Positions 1 through 8,971 of a stretch of 53,998 nucleotides of DNA are shown here, piece by piece. The translations under genes were made by a program, and so were the position numbers. The notes under the pieces are model-generated. The model made no database searches, had not been told where the DNA came from, and saw nothing but the letters and a program-made list of their open reading frames with translations. The stretch lies in assembly GCA_913062925.1 (NCBI GenBank), contig CAJXWJ010000017.1, forward strand, positions 1 through 53,998, read 5' to 3'. The first letter of the stretch is position 1. The number at the start of each line of letters is the position of its first letter. This DNA is from an uncultured Pseudorhodobacter sp. GTDB taxonomy: Bacteria; Pseudomonadota; Alphaproteobacteria; Rhodobacterales; Rhodobacteraceae.

Positions 1-728
1 GCATTTTCCGCACCAAGCGCCGCTTGGATCGTGCGATGGTCAAGGCGGCTTGGGGCGGGGCCACCGATGCCGATGTGATCGTGTTCTTGATCGAGGCGCA
101 CCGCGGTCTGACCGAAGGCGCGCAAAGCATCGTTGACCGGATGCGCGACGAGCTGCCAAAAGATCGCCCGGTTGCGCTGGCCATCAACAAGATTGACCGT
201 GTGAAGGCGGATGTGCTGCTGGCGATGGCCGAAAAGCTGAACGAGGCCTATCCCTTTGTGAAGACCTTTATGATCTCGGCCGAAAAGGGCTATGGCGTGC
301 AGGATCTGCGCAGCTGGCTGGCCAGCCAGATCCCGGCGGGCCCTTGGTTCTATCCGGAAGATCAGATCGCCGATCTGCCGATGCGGATGATCGCGGCTGA
401 AATCACCCGCGAAAAGCTGACCCTGCGTCTGCACGAAGAGCTGCCCTATCAGCTGACCGTGGAAACCGAGGCTTGGCACGATAAGAAAGACGGCTCGACC
501 CGGATTGATCAGATCGTCTATGTCGGCCGCGATGGTCACAAGGGCATTGTCTTGGGCAATAAGGGCGAGACCATCAAGGCAATTGGGCAATCTGCCCGCG
601 CCGAGATTTCCGAGTTTCTGGACCGCACCGTGCATTTGTTCTTGCAGGTCAAAGTCCGCCCGAATTGGGAAAACGAGCCCGAGCGCTATTCCGAAATGGG
701 GCTGGAGTATAAAGACGGCGACGCATGA
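1..728 (+). CDS. era: GTPase Era, 5'-truncated by window edge
   Basis: Era is a GTPase that binds 16S rRNA during 30S ribosomal subunit assembly. The reading frame is open from base 3, so the N-terminal P-loop and most of the switch regions lie outside the window. The visible part starts just after the DTPG (G3) motif, with IFRTKRRLDRAMV. The G4 motif NKID follows, then a G5-like ISAEKGYG. The C-terminal KH domain carries the GHKGIVLGNKGETIK loop, and the protein ends with the usual VRPNWENEPERYSEMGLEY. The stop overlaps the start of the next gene by 4 nt (ATGA), so the two are translationally coupled. The identification is secure; only the start is missing. Confidence 0.95.
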   Translation, partial: IFRTKRRLDRAMVKAAWGGATDADVIVFLIEAHRGLTEGAQSIVDRMRDELPKDRPVALAINKIDRVKADVLLAMAEKLNEAYPFVKTFMISAEKGYGVQDLRSWLASQIPAGPWFYPEDQIADLPMRMIAAEITREKLTLRLHEELPYQLTVETEAWHDKKDGSTRIDQIVYVGRDGHKGIVLGNKGETIKAIGQSARAEISEFLDRTVHLFLQVKVRPNWENEPERYSEMGLEYKDGDA

Positions 729-1057
729 CCGCCAAGCTGACCGCTGATCTTTGGGTTTCGGCCTATCTGACGCGTTTGCGGTTGGCGGATATTCCTGTCT
801 ATGTCACCGCGCGCGGCGATGCGACGGCGGGGGCGGTTTTGGTGAAAGTGGCCTTGCTGAACGGCCAAGCCCGCGCCTTTCAACGCTCGTTTGATCTGAT
901 GGCAGATGCGCGGGTTTGGGTGACCTTGGCCGAAGGGCCAGAGCCAGAGGTCGACGCGCTGTTGCAGCGTCAACGCGCGCGCGATCCTGATCTGTGGGTG
1001 CTGGAGTTGGAAGACCGCCAAGGCCGCACCCTGCTGGATCAAGAGGGTCTAAGCTGA
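725..1057 (+). CDS. DUF1491 family protein
   Basis: A 110-residue soluble protein with no signal peptide or membrane segment. It resembles DUF1491, a small family of unknown function often found between era and recO in Rhodobacterales; that recognition is from memory of the family and its gene order. Its start overlaps the era stop (ATGA) and it precedes recO by 28 nt, so it belongs to an era-DUF1491-recO operon. The context hints at ribosome or DNA maintenance, but no function can be assigned from sequence. Confidence 0.8.
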   Translation: MTAKLTADLWVSAYLTRLRLADIPVYVTARGDATAGAVLVKVALLNGQARAFQRSFDLMADARVWVTLAEGPEPEVDALLQRQRARDPDLWVLELEDRQGRTLLDQEGLS

Positions 1058-1085
1058 TGGCGCAGCCGCAACTGATGGGTGTCTG

Positions 1086-1808
1086 ATGGAATGGCGCGAT
1101 CAGGGGGCGGTTTTGTCGATGCGCCTGCACGGCGAAACCTCGGCGATCATCGAGGTTTTTACCGCGCAGCATGGCCGGCATTCTGGTGTGGTGCGGGGCG
1201 GGGCCTCGCGGCGGATGGCGGCGACCTTGCAGCCCGGCACGCAGGTTGATGTCACCTGGCGCGCGCGGCTGGACGAGCAGATTGGCAGCTACCGGGTTGA
1301 ACCTGTGCAAAGCCGTGCTGGGGTCTTGTCGGATCGGTTGGCGCTTGCGGGGCTGAATGCCACCTGTGCGATGTTGCAAACAGCCCTGCCCGACCGCGAG
1401 CCGCATCCGCAGCTGTATCGCGCCTCGGTTGCCTTGTTGGATGCTTTGCAGGCCAGCGCCGATTGGCCGCTGACCTATCTGCGCTGGGAAATGCAGCTGC
1501 TGGAAGAGCTGGGCTTTGCGCTGGATCTGCGGCGCTGTGCGGTGACGGGCAGTCGCGAAGATCTGGCCTTTGTCAGCCCGAAAACCGGACGCGCCGTGTC
1601 GCGCGGGGCGGCGGGGGATTGGGCGGCGCGCCTGCTGCCGCTGCCGCCGATGCTGCTGGGGCAGGGGCCTGCAACCCCTGCGGAATTGGCGCAAGGCTTT
1701 GCGCTGACAAGCCATTTTCTGACCAAAGGCTTCGAGCCTTTGCTGAACGGCAAACCCCTGCCCGAAGCGCGCAGCCGCCTGCTGGCTTTGCTTTTGCCCA
1801 AAAACTAG
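1086..1808 (+). CDS. recO: DNA repair protein RecO
   Basis: RecO acts with RecF and RecR to load RecA on SSB-coated single-stranded DNA in the RecFOR recombination pathway. The 240-residue length is normal. The N-terminal OB fold is recognisable ([20 protein letters not shown], then VEVFTAQHG-like strands and GGASRRMAA), followed by the helical C-terminal domain with [13 protein letters not shown] and the [10 protein letters not shown] segment. No strong Shine-Dalgarno is visible. The start lies close behind DUF1491, and its ATG overlaps an upstream TGA in another frame (TGATGG), which suggests coupling within the era operon. Confidence 0.93.
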   Translation: MEWRDQGAVLSMRLHGETSAIIEVFTAQHGRHSGVVRGGASRRMAATLQPGTQVDVTWRARLDEQIGSYRVEPVQSRAGVLSDRLALAGLNATCAMLQTALPDREPHPQLYRASVALLDALQASADWPLTYLRWEMQLLEELGFALDLRRCAVTGSREDLAFVSPKTGRAVSRGAAGDWAARLLPLPPMLLGQGPATPAELAQGFALTSHFLTKGFEPLLNGKPLPEARSRLLALLLPKN

Positions 1809-1874
1809 TCGCGGAAAGGCGGGCGATGTCGCCTTCTTGGCAGATCGCTTGCGGGGAAGGCGGCAGGTTGCAGC

Positions 1875-3092
1875 ATGGCTTTGCGATATCAACCCATTTC
1901 CCTGCGTCATGCGGGCACCCCGAAACTGCAGCATTTCGCCTTGCTTGCAGGGATGGAGGCGGCGGTGCGGGGCACGTTGATCTCGACCATTCCGATTGCG
2001 GTTTATGATGCCTTTGGCTCGGCGCAAAATCTGTCGACGGTCTATTTCACCGCCGGTGTGATCACGCTGTTCTGGGGCCTTTTGGTGCCGCGCTTGACGC
2101 AGATCTGGCCGCGCCGCTTTGTCTATTCGGGCGGCTGTCTGCTGTATCTGGTGGCGATGGGGCTGTTTATGCTGGGCACGCCCGTGACCGTGCCGCTGGC
2201 GATTTTGACGATGAGCATGTCGACCGTCACCTGTTTTGTCTGCTTTAACGCCTATGTGCTGGATTATGTGCCGCGCCCCGATCTGGGGCGGACGCAAAGC
2301 CTTCAGATGGTCTATGCCGCCGCACCTTGGGCCTTGGGGCCGCTGAGTGGCGTGTGGATGCGGCATTATTGGGCGCCGCTGCCCTTTATTGTGGCGGGGT
2401 TTTTCGCATTGGCTTTGCTGGTGACCTTTTGGTTTTTGCGGCTGGGCAACGGCAAGCAGATTGCCCGCGCCAAAGGGCCTGCGGTGAACCCGCTGGCCTA
2501 TCTTGCGCGGTTTTTTCAGCAACCCCGGCTGATTGCGGGTTGGTTGTTTGCGGTGATCCGCAGCTGTGGCTGGTGGGTCTATGTGGTTTATGTGCCGATT
2601 TTCTGTATTGAAAGCGGGCTGGGTGACAAGCTGGGCGGCACGATCTTGTCGATCTCGAACGCCACACTGTTGCTGTCGCCCTTTATGGCCTCTTGGGCGC
2701 GGCGGCGGTCGGTGCGGGTGGCGCTGCGGCTGGCGCTGGGCTATTGCGCGCTGCTGTTTTGCTTGGCCACGGCCACGGCTGGCGCGCCTGTGGTGACGGT
2801 GGCTTGCCTGTTTCTAGGCTCGTTTGGGCTGGTGATGCTGGATGTGGCGGGGGGCTTGCCGTTTATGATGGCGGTGAAACCGTCAGAGCGGTCAGAGATG
2901 GCGGCGGTCTATTCCAGTTTCCGCGATGTCTCGGGGATTGCGACGCCGGGCATGGCTTGGCTGGTGCTTTGGGTGGCACCGCTGAACTTTATCTTTGCGG
3001 CCTCGGGGCTGGCTTTTGCCGGGGCTTTTGCGATTGCGGGCCGCTTGCACCCGCGCTTGGGCGCGCTGCGGCCCTCGCGCGGGGGGACTTAA
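1875..3092 (+). CDS. MFS transporter
   Basis: A 405-residue integral membrane protein with about 12 hydrophobic segments arranged as two halves, consistent with the major facilitator superfamily. The substrate cannot be told from sequence. A purine-rich GGGGAAGG sits about 12 nt before the ATG. It follows recO by 66 nt and may be a late gene of the same transcript. It converges on mcd so tightly that the two stop codons interlock in one TTAA (3089-3092), leaving no room for a terminator between them. Confidence 0.8.
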   Translation: MALRYQPISLRHAGTPKLQHFALLAGMEAAVRGTLISTIPIAVYDAFGSAQNLSTVYFTAGVITLFWGLLVPRLTQIWPRRFVYSGGCLLYLVAMGLFMLGTPVTVPLAILTMSMSTVTCFVCFNAYVLDYVPRPDLGRTQSLQMVYAAAPWALGPLSGVWMRHYWAPLPFIVAGFFALALLVTFWFLRLGNGKQIARAKGPAVNPLAYLARFFQQPRLIAGWLFAVIRSCGWWVYVVYVPIFCIESGLGDKLGGTILSISNATLLLSPFMASWARRRSVRVALRLALGYCALLFCLATATAGAPVVTVACLFLGSFGLVMLDVAGGLPFMMAVKPSERSEMAAVYSSFRDVSGIATPGMAWLVLWVAPLNFIFAASGLAFAGAFAIAGRLHPRLGALRPSRGGT

Positions 3093-4762
3093 GCTTCGTC
3101 CAGCAAGCGCCGCGCGATCACCTGCGCCTGAATTTCGGCAGCACCTTCGAAGATGTTCAGGATGCGGGCATCGCACAGAATGCGGCTGATCTGATATTCC
3201 AGCGCAAAGCCGTTGCCGCCGTGGATTTGCAAGGCGTTGTCGGCACAGGCCCAAGCCACCCGCGCGCCCAAAAGCTTGGCCATGCCTGCCTCTAGGTCGC
3301 AGCGTTTGTCGTGGTCTTTTTGCCAAGCGCTGAAATAGGTCAATTGCCGCGCGATCATGATCTCGACCGCCATCATCGCCAATTTGCCGGCGATACGGGG
3401 AAATTCGATCAGGGACTTGCCGAATTGCTTGCGGTCTTCGGCATAGCGCAGCCCGACCTCTAGCGCCGATTGCGCCACACCAATCGCGCGCGCGCCGGTC
3501 TGGATGCGTGCGGATTCAAAGGTTTGCATCAGCTGTTTGAAGCCTTGCCCTTCGACCCCGCCCAAAAGGTTCTCGCCCTTGACCGCAAAGCCGTCGAAGG
3601 CGAGTTCGTATTCTTTCATGCCGCGATAGCCCAGCACCTCGATTTCGCCGCCGGTCATGCCGGGGGTGGGGAAAGGCGCGGCATCGGTGCCGGGCAGCTT
3701 TTCGGCCAGAAACATGCTCAGGCCTTTGTAGTCGCTGGTCGCAGGGTCGGTGCGCGCCAGCAGGGTCATCACATGGGTGCGCGCGGCATGGGTGATCCAG
3801 GTTTTGTTGCCGGTGACGGTCCAATTTTCGCCATCGCGCACCGCTCTGGTGCGCAGGGATCCCAGATCCGAGCCGGTGTTGGGTTCGGTGAACACCGCGG
3901 TGGGCAAAGTTTCGCCGCTGGCCAGTTTCGGCAGCCAGTGCGCCTTTTGCGCCTCGGTGCCGCCGCAAAGGATCAGCTCGGCTGCGATTTCGGTGCGGGT
4001 GGCCAGCGACCCCACCCCGATATAGCCGCGCGACAGTTCTTCGCTGACCACCACCATCGCGGCTTTGCTTAGGCCAAGGCCGCCAAATTCTTCGGGAATG
4101 GTCAGGCCAAACACCCCCATTTCGGCCAGCTGATCGACGATCTGCATCGGGATCAGCTCGTCGCGCAGGTGCCAGCCATGGGCATGCGGCACCACCTCGT
4201 CATCGGCAAAGCGGCGGAAGGTGTCGCGGATCATCTCGAGCTCGGCGTCCAAGCCCGAAGCGCCAAAGGTGGCGCGGCCGTGGTTGTCGCGCATGCAGGC
4301 CACAAGCGCCATGCGGGCGGCAGCGGTATTGCCTTGGGCCATAAGGCAAGCCGCCGCCGCGCCGGGCGCATCAGGGGTCAGGCGCAGGTCCTGCAGCCGC
4401 GCAATTTCCCCCTGAGACATCGAAACACCGCCGTAGATCTGGCACAGGTATTCGCCAAAGCCGATCTGTAGCAGCAAGGCCTCCATCCGGCCAAAGCTGC
4501 CCTCGGCCTGCAACCGCCCCGCCCAAGCCTGCATCTGGCGCAGGGCTTCGACATAGGTTGCCAGCCAAGACAGGCTATGGGCGGCAAATTGATGCTGTTC
4601 CAAAGCCGCGGGCGAGATCCGGCCATCGCGGGTGACCATGGCGCGCAAATTCTCGCGGCCTTGCTGAAACAGCGCGTCGATTTCAGGCAAAGTGGCGGCG
4701 GTCAGCGCCAGCACATCGGCTAGGATCGGGGAGTCAGCGGGCAATGCGCCATCGTGAGCCAT
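3089..4762 (-). CDS. mcd: (2S)-methylsuccinyl-CoA dehydrogenase
   Basis: A flavin-dependent acyl-CoA dehydrogenase of 557 residues, much longer than ordinary family members (about 380) because of an N-terminal extension of roughly 155 residues. That length and extension are the hallmark of Mcd, which oxidises (2S)-methylsuccinyl-CoA to mesaconyl-CoA in the ethylmalonyl-CoA pathway and passes electrons to ETF. The C-terminal part shows family motifs: TIPEEFGGLGLS, FTEPNTGSDLGSLRT, GNKTWITH, YAEDRKQFGK and IHGGNGFALEY. GAGG lies 8 nt before the ATG. etfBA and a cobalamin adenosyltransferase sit about 11 kb away, supporting the pathway. A generic acyl-CoA dehydrogenase is the less likely alternative. 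Confidence 0.85.
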   Translation of the reverse strand: MAHDGALPADSPILADVLALTAATLPEIDALFQQGRENLRAMVTRDGRISPAALEQHQFAAHSLSWLATYVEALRQMQAWAGRLQAEGSFGRMEALLLQIGFGEYLCQIYGGVSMSQGEIARLQDLRLTPDAPGAAAACLMAQGNTAAARMALVACMRDNHGRATFGASGLDAELEMIRDTFRRFADDEVVPHAHGWHLRDELIPMQIVDQLAEMGVFGLTIPEEFGGLGLSKAAMVVVSEELSRGYIGVGSLATRTEIAAELILCGGTEAQKAHWLPKLASGETLPTAVFTEPNTGSDLGSLRTRAVRDGENWTVTGNKTWITHAARTHVMTLLARTDPATSDYKGLSMFLAEKLPGTDAAPFPTPGMTGGEIEVLGYRGMKEYELAFDGFAVKGENLLGGVEGQGFKQLMQTFESARIQTGARAIGVAQSALEVGLRYAEDRKQFGKSLIEFPRIAGKLAMMAVEIMIARQLTYFSAWQKDHDKRCDLEAGMAKLLGARVAWACADNALQIHGGNGFALEYQISRILCDARILNIFEGAAEIQAQVIARRLLDEA

Positions 4763-4870
4763 GGTCAGACCTCAAAGATTCTGCAGTTGCGAAAGGGGTA
4801 AAGCCTTCGCAGTCGCAGCGCAATATCCTTTCGCCAAAAGGTTCAAAAAAGTTCTAAAGTGTCGCAGCCG

Positions 4871-5386
4871 TTATGACATGCCCTGACATTGCGCCACCAG
4901 TTGCGGCAGGCTGTCGGCGGGAACCACCTGAAATTCGGCACGATAAAGCAAGCTGTCGCCCTGCCAGCTTTCAAACCGCCACAGCCCGATTTGCAGCTCT
5001 TCGGGCAGTTCGAAGCTGAAACCGTTAAAGCGGTCGGGTTTGGCGGGGATGTCAGCGTAATAGACATCAGGCTTGGCCTGATTGGGCCGATAGGTCAGAT
5101 TTCGCACGCCAGCCAAAGCATGCTCGGGTTGGAACACCACGCCAAAAGACACGCCAATGGCGGCTGGCACGGCTTGCTGATCGAAGCGAAGCTTTGGCAA
5201 GGCCTTGGCTTGATTGATAAAGCCATCAGAAATCTGGGCGGCGGTTGTGCGGTCTGTGATGCGCGGGCTGCACATCACCTGTGCCGCAAGTTGCGCAATC
5301 TGAGCCGAGTGCTGCGGCGCAGGCGTGGTGCCAGCCGCCGCAAGGCTGCTGCAAACCGTCAAAGCGATGATTAAGATCTTGCGCAT
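4871..5386 (-). CDS. Secreted protein, DUF3859-like
   Basis: A 171-residue exported protein. It starts MRKILIIALTVCSSLAAAGT, a classical Sec signal peptide with probable cleavage near AAAG. The start at 5386 is preferred over one four codons upstream because GGAGAG lies just before it and the signal peptide then begins with the positive MRK. The mature part is a predicted beta-rich domain resembling DUF3859, with two cysteines (CSPRI, AQCQG) that could form a disulfide. Function unknown. It is transcribed toward mcd but separated from it by about 110 nt. Confidence 0.65.
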   Translation of the reverse strand: MRKILIIALTVCSSLAAAGTTPAPQHSAQIAQLAAQVMCSPRITDRTTAAQISDGFINQAKALPKLRFDQQAVPAAIGVSFGVVFQPEHALAGVRNLTYRPNQAKPDVYYADIPAKPDRFNGFSFELPEELQIGLWRFESWQGDSLLYRAEFQVVPADSLPQLVAQCQGMS

Positions 5387-5490
5387 TGTTCTCTCCACTC
5401 CATCCCCTCACCAGAAACCTGTCGCGAGCGTGGGTCAAGCCTTTCCCTTGGCGCGGGCTTGCGTCACAAGGCCTGCAAAAGGAGACAGCG

Positions 5491-6261
5491 ATGCAGAGTG
5501 TTATGGCGGGGCTATCGCTCCATGCGTTCTGGGCGGCGGTTTTGGTGACGCTGGCGGCGGGCTTTGTCAAAGGCGCGATTGGCTTTGCGATGCCTTTGAT
5601 CATGGTCTCGGCGTTTTCGTCGTTCTTGCCGCCAGAGCTGGCCTTGGCGGGGCTGATCTTGCCGACGCTGGTGACCAATCTGTCGCAAGCCTTTCGGCAA
5701 GGTTGGCGTCCGGCTTTGGCTTCGGCGCGCAAATATCATCGCTATTTGATCGGCACGGTGGTGTTCATCGTGATCTCGGCGCAGTTTGTGCGGCTGCTGC
5801 CGCAGGCGGTGTTGCTGACGGCTTTGGGGATCTTGATCACCGGATTTGTGCTTTATCAATTGTCGGGCGCGCGGCTGCATATCGCGCCGCGCTGGCGCAG
5901 CGCTGTTGAATGGTGCGCGGGCGTGATCGGCGGGCTTTATGGCGGGGTGTCAGGCATCTGGGGGCCGCCGCTGATCGTTTATCTGCTGGCGATCAAGGCC
6001 GAGAAACAGGAAACCATCCGCGTGCAAGGCGTGGTGTTTTTGATCGGCGCAGTGGTGCTGGCAAGCGCGCATCTGCAGTCGGGGGTGCTGAACGCCGCAA
6101 GTCTGCCGTTTTCGGCCGTGCTTGTGCTGCCGGCTGTTGTGGGGATGCTGCTGGGCTATGCGGTGCAAGATCGCTTGGATCAGCGGCGGTTTCGGCGCTG
6201 GACGCAGATATTGCTGCTGCTGACAGGGCTGAACCTGCTGCGCCGGGCTTTTGGCGTTTAA
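5491..6261 (+). CDS. TauE/SafE family membrane exporter
   Basis: A 256-residue polytopic protein with about eight hydrophobic helices in two repeats, typical of the TauE/SafE (DUF81) family implicated in export of sulfite or organosulfonates. The two repeat signatures are visible as FVKGAIGFAMPLIMVSAF and GGLYGGVSGIWGPPLIVYL. The start at 5491 is chosen because AAAAGGAGA lies 5 nt before it; the longer frame extending to 5386 has no such site and overlaps the divergent gene. It stands alone and shares a terminator region with pckA. The substrate cannot be inferred. Confidence 0.8.
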   Translation: MQSVMAGLSLHAFWAAVLVTLAAGFVKGAIGFAMPLIMVSAFSSFLPPELALAGLILPTLVTNLSQAFRQGWRPALASARKYHRYLIGTVVFIVISAQFVRLLPQAVLLTALGILITGFVLYQLSGARLHIAPRWRSAVEWCAGVIGGLYGGVSGIWGPPLIVYLLAIKAEKQETIRVQGVVFLIGAVVLASAHLQSGVLNAASLPFSAVLVLPAVVGMLLGYAVQDRLDQRRFRRWTQILLLLTGLNLLRRAFGV

Positions 6262-6270
6262 GCCGGGCGT

Positions 6271-6301
6271 AAAAAAGGGGGCCGCATTGCCTGCGACCCC
6301 C
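6271..6301 (-). terminator. Intrinsic terminator of pckA
   Basis: Read on the minus strand, a 10-bp stem (GGGGGTCGCA / TGCGGCCCCC, one G-U pair) with loop GGCAA is followed directly by TTTTTT. It begins about 20 nt after the pckA stop. The stem may also slow transcription from the opposing TauE-like gene, but the T-run serves only the minus strand. Confidence 0.85.
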
Positions 6302-6320
6302 GGTTTCGTTTGCGTGCAGA

Positions 6321-7919
6321 TCAGCCGATTGCGGCGGCTTTTACATCGGCGTCGATGAAGGGCAGGTATTGGCCGAAATTCTCGGCAAACATGCCAACCA
6401 GCTTTTGCGCTTGCGCATCATAGGCCGCCTTGTCGGCCCAAGTCGCGCGCGGGTCCAACAGCGTGCTGTCCACGCCAGCCACAGCCACCGGCACGTCAAA
6501 GCCAAAGTTCGGATCGCGGCGGAACTGGCCTGCTGCAAGCGAGCCGTCAAGCGCGGCTGTGAGCAAAGCCCGCGTCGCCTTGATCGGCATCCGCTTGCCG
6601 GTGCCAAAGGCGCCGCCGGTCCAGCCGGTGTTGACCAACCAGCACGACGCGCCATGTTTGGCGATCTTTTCTTGCAACAGCTTGCCGTAAACCTCGGGCC
6701 GGCGTGGCATGAAGGGCGCGCCAAAGCAGGTTGAAAACGTCGGGGTGGGCTCGACAATGCCGCGCTCGGTCCCCGGAGTTTTCGAGGTGAAGCCGGACAA
6801 AAAGTGATACATCGCCTGCGCTGGGGTCAGCCGCGCAATCGGCGGCAAGACGCCATAGGCATCACAGGTCAGCATGATCACATTCTTAGGAAAGCCGCCC
6901 ATGCCGGTCGCAGAGGCATTCGAGATATACTCGAGCGGATAGGCGCAGCGCATGTTCTGCGTCAGGCTTGCGTCGTCGAAATCAAGCTCCAGTGTTTCGG
7001 GATCAAACACCATATTTTCAACCACAGTGCCGAATTTCGAGGTGGTGCCATAGATTTCAGGCTCTGCCTCGGCCGAGAGGTTGATGGTTTTCGCATAGCA
7101 GCCGCCTTCAAAGTTGAAGGTGCCGCGGTCCGACCAGCCGTGTTCGTCATCGCCGATCAGGGTGCGGGCAGGGTCTGCCGAAAGCGTGGTTTTGCCGGTG
7201 CCCGACAGGCCAAAGAAAATCGCCGTATCGACCGGATTGCCAATCGCGTGATTGGCCGAGCAATGCATCGGCATCACGCCTTTTTCGGGCAGCAGATAGT
7301 TCAGCAGCGTGAACACCGCCTTTTTGTTTTCACCAGCATAGGCGGTATTGGCGATCAGGATCATCTTTTTGTCAAAGTTCAGCGCGATCACCGTCGAGGT
7401 GCGGCAGCCGTGCTTGGCAGGATCGGCCTCAAAGCTGGGGCAGTTCACGATGGTCCAATCTGGCACAAAGCTGTCCAGCTCGGCGCGCTCGGGACGGCGC
7501 AGCATGTGGCGGATGAACAGGCCGTGCCAAGCAAGCTCGGTCACCACCCGCACATCCAGACGGTGGACAGGATCAGCGCCCCCAAACAGGTCTTGCACGA
7601 AGTAATCGCGGCCCTTCATGTGGTCCAGCATATCGGCATGCAGCCGGTCAAAGGCGTCAGGCGCCATCGGCGCGTTGTTTTCCCACCAGATCGAGCCTTC
7701 CACCGAAGGGGTGCGCACCACGAATTTGTCTTTCGGCGAGCGGCCGGTAAATTGCCCCGTGGTACACAAAAATGCGCCACCCTTGCCCAGGGTGCCTTCG
7801 CCGCGCCGCACCGCGGCCTCGACCAGCGCCGGCTCGATAGAGTTATAATAGACGTTTCCCAAGCCAACAAAGCCTTGGTCTTGCAACCGCTGCGCAGGGT
7901 TCACACGTCCATTTGTCAT
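6321..7919 (-). CDS. pckA: Phosphoenolpyruvate carboxykinase (ATP)
   Basis: Converts oxaloacetate plus ATP to phosphoenolpyruvate and CO2, the entry step of gluconeogenesis from C2/C4 substrates. The protein is 532 residues with the chosen start [12 protein letters not shown], the usual size for the family; a GGGAG lies about 10 nt upstream, and the eight-codon upstream extension is not needed. Visible motifs are the P-loop [11 protein letters not shown], the metal-binding [16 protein letters not shown], and the C-terminal [15 protein letters not shown]. It is divergent from chvI across a 350-bp regulatory region and has a strong terminator. Divergent pckA-chvI order is common in alphaproteobacteria, and ChvI control of pckA is plausible but inferred. 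Confidence 0.97.
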   Translation of the reverse strand: MTNGRVNPAQRLQDQGFVGLGNVYYNSIEPALVEAAVRRGEGTLGKGGAFLCTTGQFTGRSPKDKFVVRTPSVEGSIWWENNAPMAPDAFDRLHADMLDHMKGRDYFVQDLFGGADPVHRLDVRVVTELAWHGLFIRHMLRRPERAELDSFVPDWTIVNCPSFEADPAKHGCRTSTVIALNFDKKMILIANTAYAGENKKAVFTLLNYLLPEKGVMPMHCSANHAIGNPVDTAIFFGLSGTGKTTLSADPARTLIGDDEHGWSDRGTFNFEGGCYAKTINLSAEAEPEIYGTTSKFGTVVENMVFDPETLELDFDDASLTQNMRCAYPLEYISNASATGMGGFPKNVIMLTCDAYGVLPPIARLTPAQAMYHFLSGFTSKTPGTERGIVEPTPTFSTCFGAPFMPRRPEVYGKLLQEKIAKHGASCWLVNTGWTGGAFGTGKRMPIKATRALLTAALDGSLAAGQFRRDPNFGFDVPVAVAGVDSTLLDPRATWADKAAYDAQAQKLVGMFAENFGQYLPFIDADVKAAAIG

Positions 7920-8269
7920 TCTATCCGCTCCCATTTTCGCCAAAATTTAGCGAGTTTTCTCAGATTAAAGCGCGCCCGGGCCAAGGGCGCATGGCAGGGG
8001 GCGAAGGGCCGTCCCCTATAAGGGCGCTATAACATGGAGATTTTCGGGGGAATAGGACGCTTTGGCACAGTTAGCGCAACCATTTTCAGGTTAGCGCAAT
8101 CAATGTCTAAAACTATCCTTATGTGCGGCAAATTAGTCATTCGTAGAGAAATTAATTCTCAAATGGAGAGATAATGGGGGCTGATTCGCAGTTAATTGTT
8201 GCGCAGAACCGTTGAAAAACAGATTATGGGAAAAAAATCTGGCAGCCGAGCAGAATAGGAAGCCCACAT
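7920..8269. promoter_or_regulatory. Divergent pckA-chvI control region
   Basis: A 350-bp noncoding stretch, AT-richer than its flanks, that must hold both promoters. It contains two copies of GTTAGCGCAAyCA (8070-8082 and 8090-8102) whose starts are exactly 20 bp apart, a dyad near 8156-8170 (gagaa/ttctc), and one GANTC site (8183-8187). A weak -35/-10 pair for chvI is possible: TTAGCG (8091-8096) inside the second repeat, a 17-bp spacer, then TATCCT (8114-8119). I see no small gene or stable RNA in it. Confidence 0.6.
8070..8102. repeat. Direct repeat GTTAGCGCAAyCA, 20-bp phase
   Basis: Two 13-bp copies identical at 12 positions, with start-to-start spacing of 20 bp, about two helical turns. 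They lie about 150 bp from the pckA start and 170 bp from the chvI start. Direct repeats on one DNA face are typical of OmpR-family regulators binding head to tail, so ChvI autoregulation is one reading. The GTTAGCGC core also resembles LacI-family operator halves, another reading. Confidence 0.6.
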
Positions 8270-8971
8270 ATGGCAAGGATCGCCCTTGTAGACGATGATC
8301 GAAACATCCTGACCTCTGTGTCTATGACACTCGAGGCTGAGGGGTTCGAGGTCGAGACCTTTAACGATGGCCAATCAGCCCTCGATGCCTTTAACCGTCG
8401 CATGCCCGATATGGCGGTGCTGGATATTAAGATGCCGCGGATGGATGGCATGGATCTGTTGCAACGTCTGCGACAGAAATCGACGATGCCTGTGATCTTT
8501 CTGACCTCGAAAGATGATGAGATTGACGAGGTGCTTGGCCTGCGGATGGGGGCGGATGATTATGTTAAAAAGCCGTTTTCGCAGCGGCTTTTGGTGGAGC
8601 GGATCCGCGCGCTTTTGCGTCGCAACGATGCGATTTCAACCGGAGAAGTGGCTGTAACCGAAGAAACCAAAATTATGGAGCGTGGCAATCTGCGCATGGA
8701 CCCTTTGCGCCATTCGGTGGCTTGGAAGGGGCAGGATGTTTCGCTGACCGTGACCGAATTCATGCTGCTGCAAGCCTTGGCGCAGCGGCCCGGTTTTGTG
8801 AAAAGCCGCGATCAGCTGATGGATGTGGCCTACGATGATCAGGTCTATGTCGACGATCGCACCATCGACAGTCATATCAAGCGTCTGCGGAAGAAAATGC
8901 GCGCGGTTGATGATGATTTCTCGGCAATCGAGACGCTTTACGGCATCGGCTATCGCTATAACGAAGAATGA
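8270..8971 (+). CDS. chvI: Response regulator ChvI (OmpR family)
   Basis: A 233-residue two-component regulator. The receiver domain has the acidic DDD pair near the start ([10 protein letters not shown]), the phosphoacceptor Asp52 in [11 protein letters not shown], the switch Thr in FLTSKDDE and the Lys of YVKKPF. The C-terminal winged helix ends in the typical [12 protein letters not shown] and [10 protein letters not shown]. It is paired with the kinase gene through an ATGA overlap. In related bacteria ChvG/ChvI responds to acid or envelope stress and controls central carbon genes, including pckA in some. AGGA sits 9 nt before the ATG. Confidence 0.93.
   Translation: MARIALVDDDRNILTSVSMTLEAEGFEVETFNDGQSALDAFNRRMPDMAVLDIKMPRMDGMDLLQRLRQKSTMPVIFLTSKDDEIDEVLGLRMGADDYVKKPFSQRLLVERIRALLRRNDAISTGEVAVTEETKIMERGNLRMDPLRHSVAWKGQDVSLTVTEFMLLQALAQRPGFVKSRDQLMDVAYDDQVYVDDRTIDSHIKRLRKKMRAVDDDFSAIETLYGIGYRYNEE

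Noticed and set aside
804-2522. A 572-codon open frame on the minus strand opposite recO and the MFS gene
   Set aside because: Its translation is Arg/Gln/His/Pro-rich with no domain, and it mirrors genes with clear families on the plus strand. Long antisense frames are expected in high-GC DNA.
6804-8021. A 405-codon frame on the plus strand opposite pckA
   Set aside because: Shadow of pckA in high-GC DNA. It runs into the regulatory region and has no domain.
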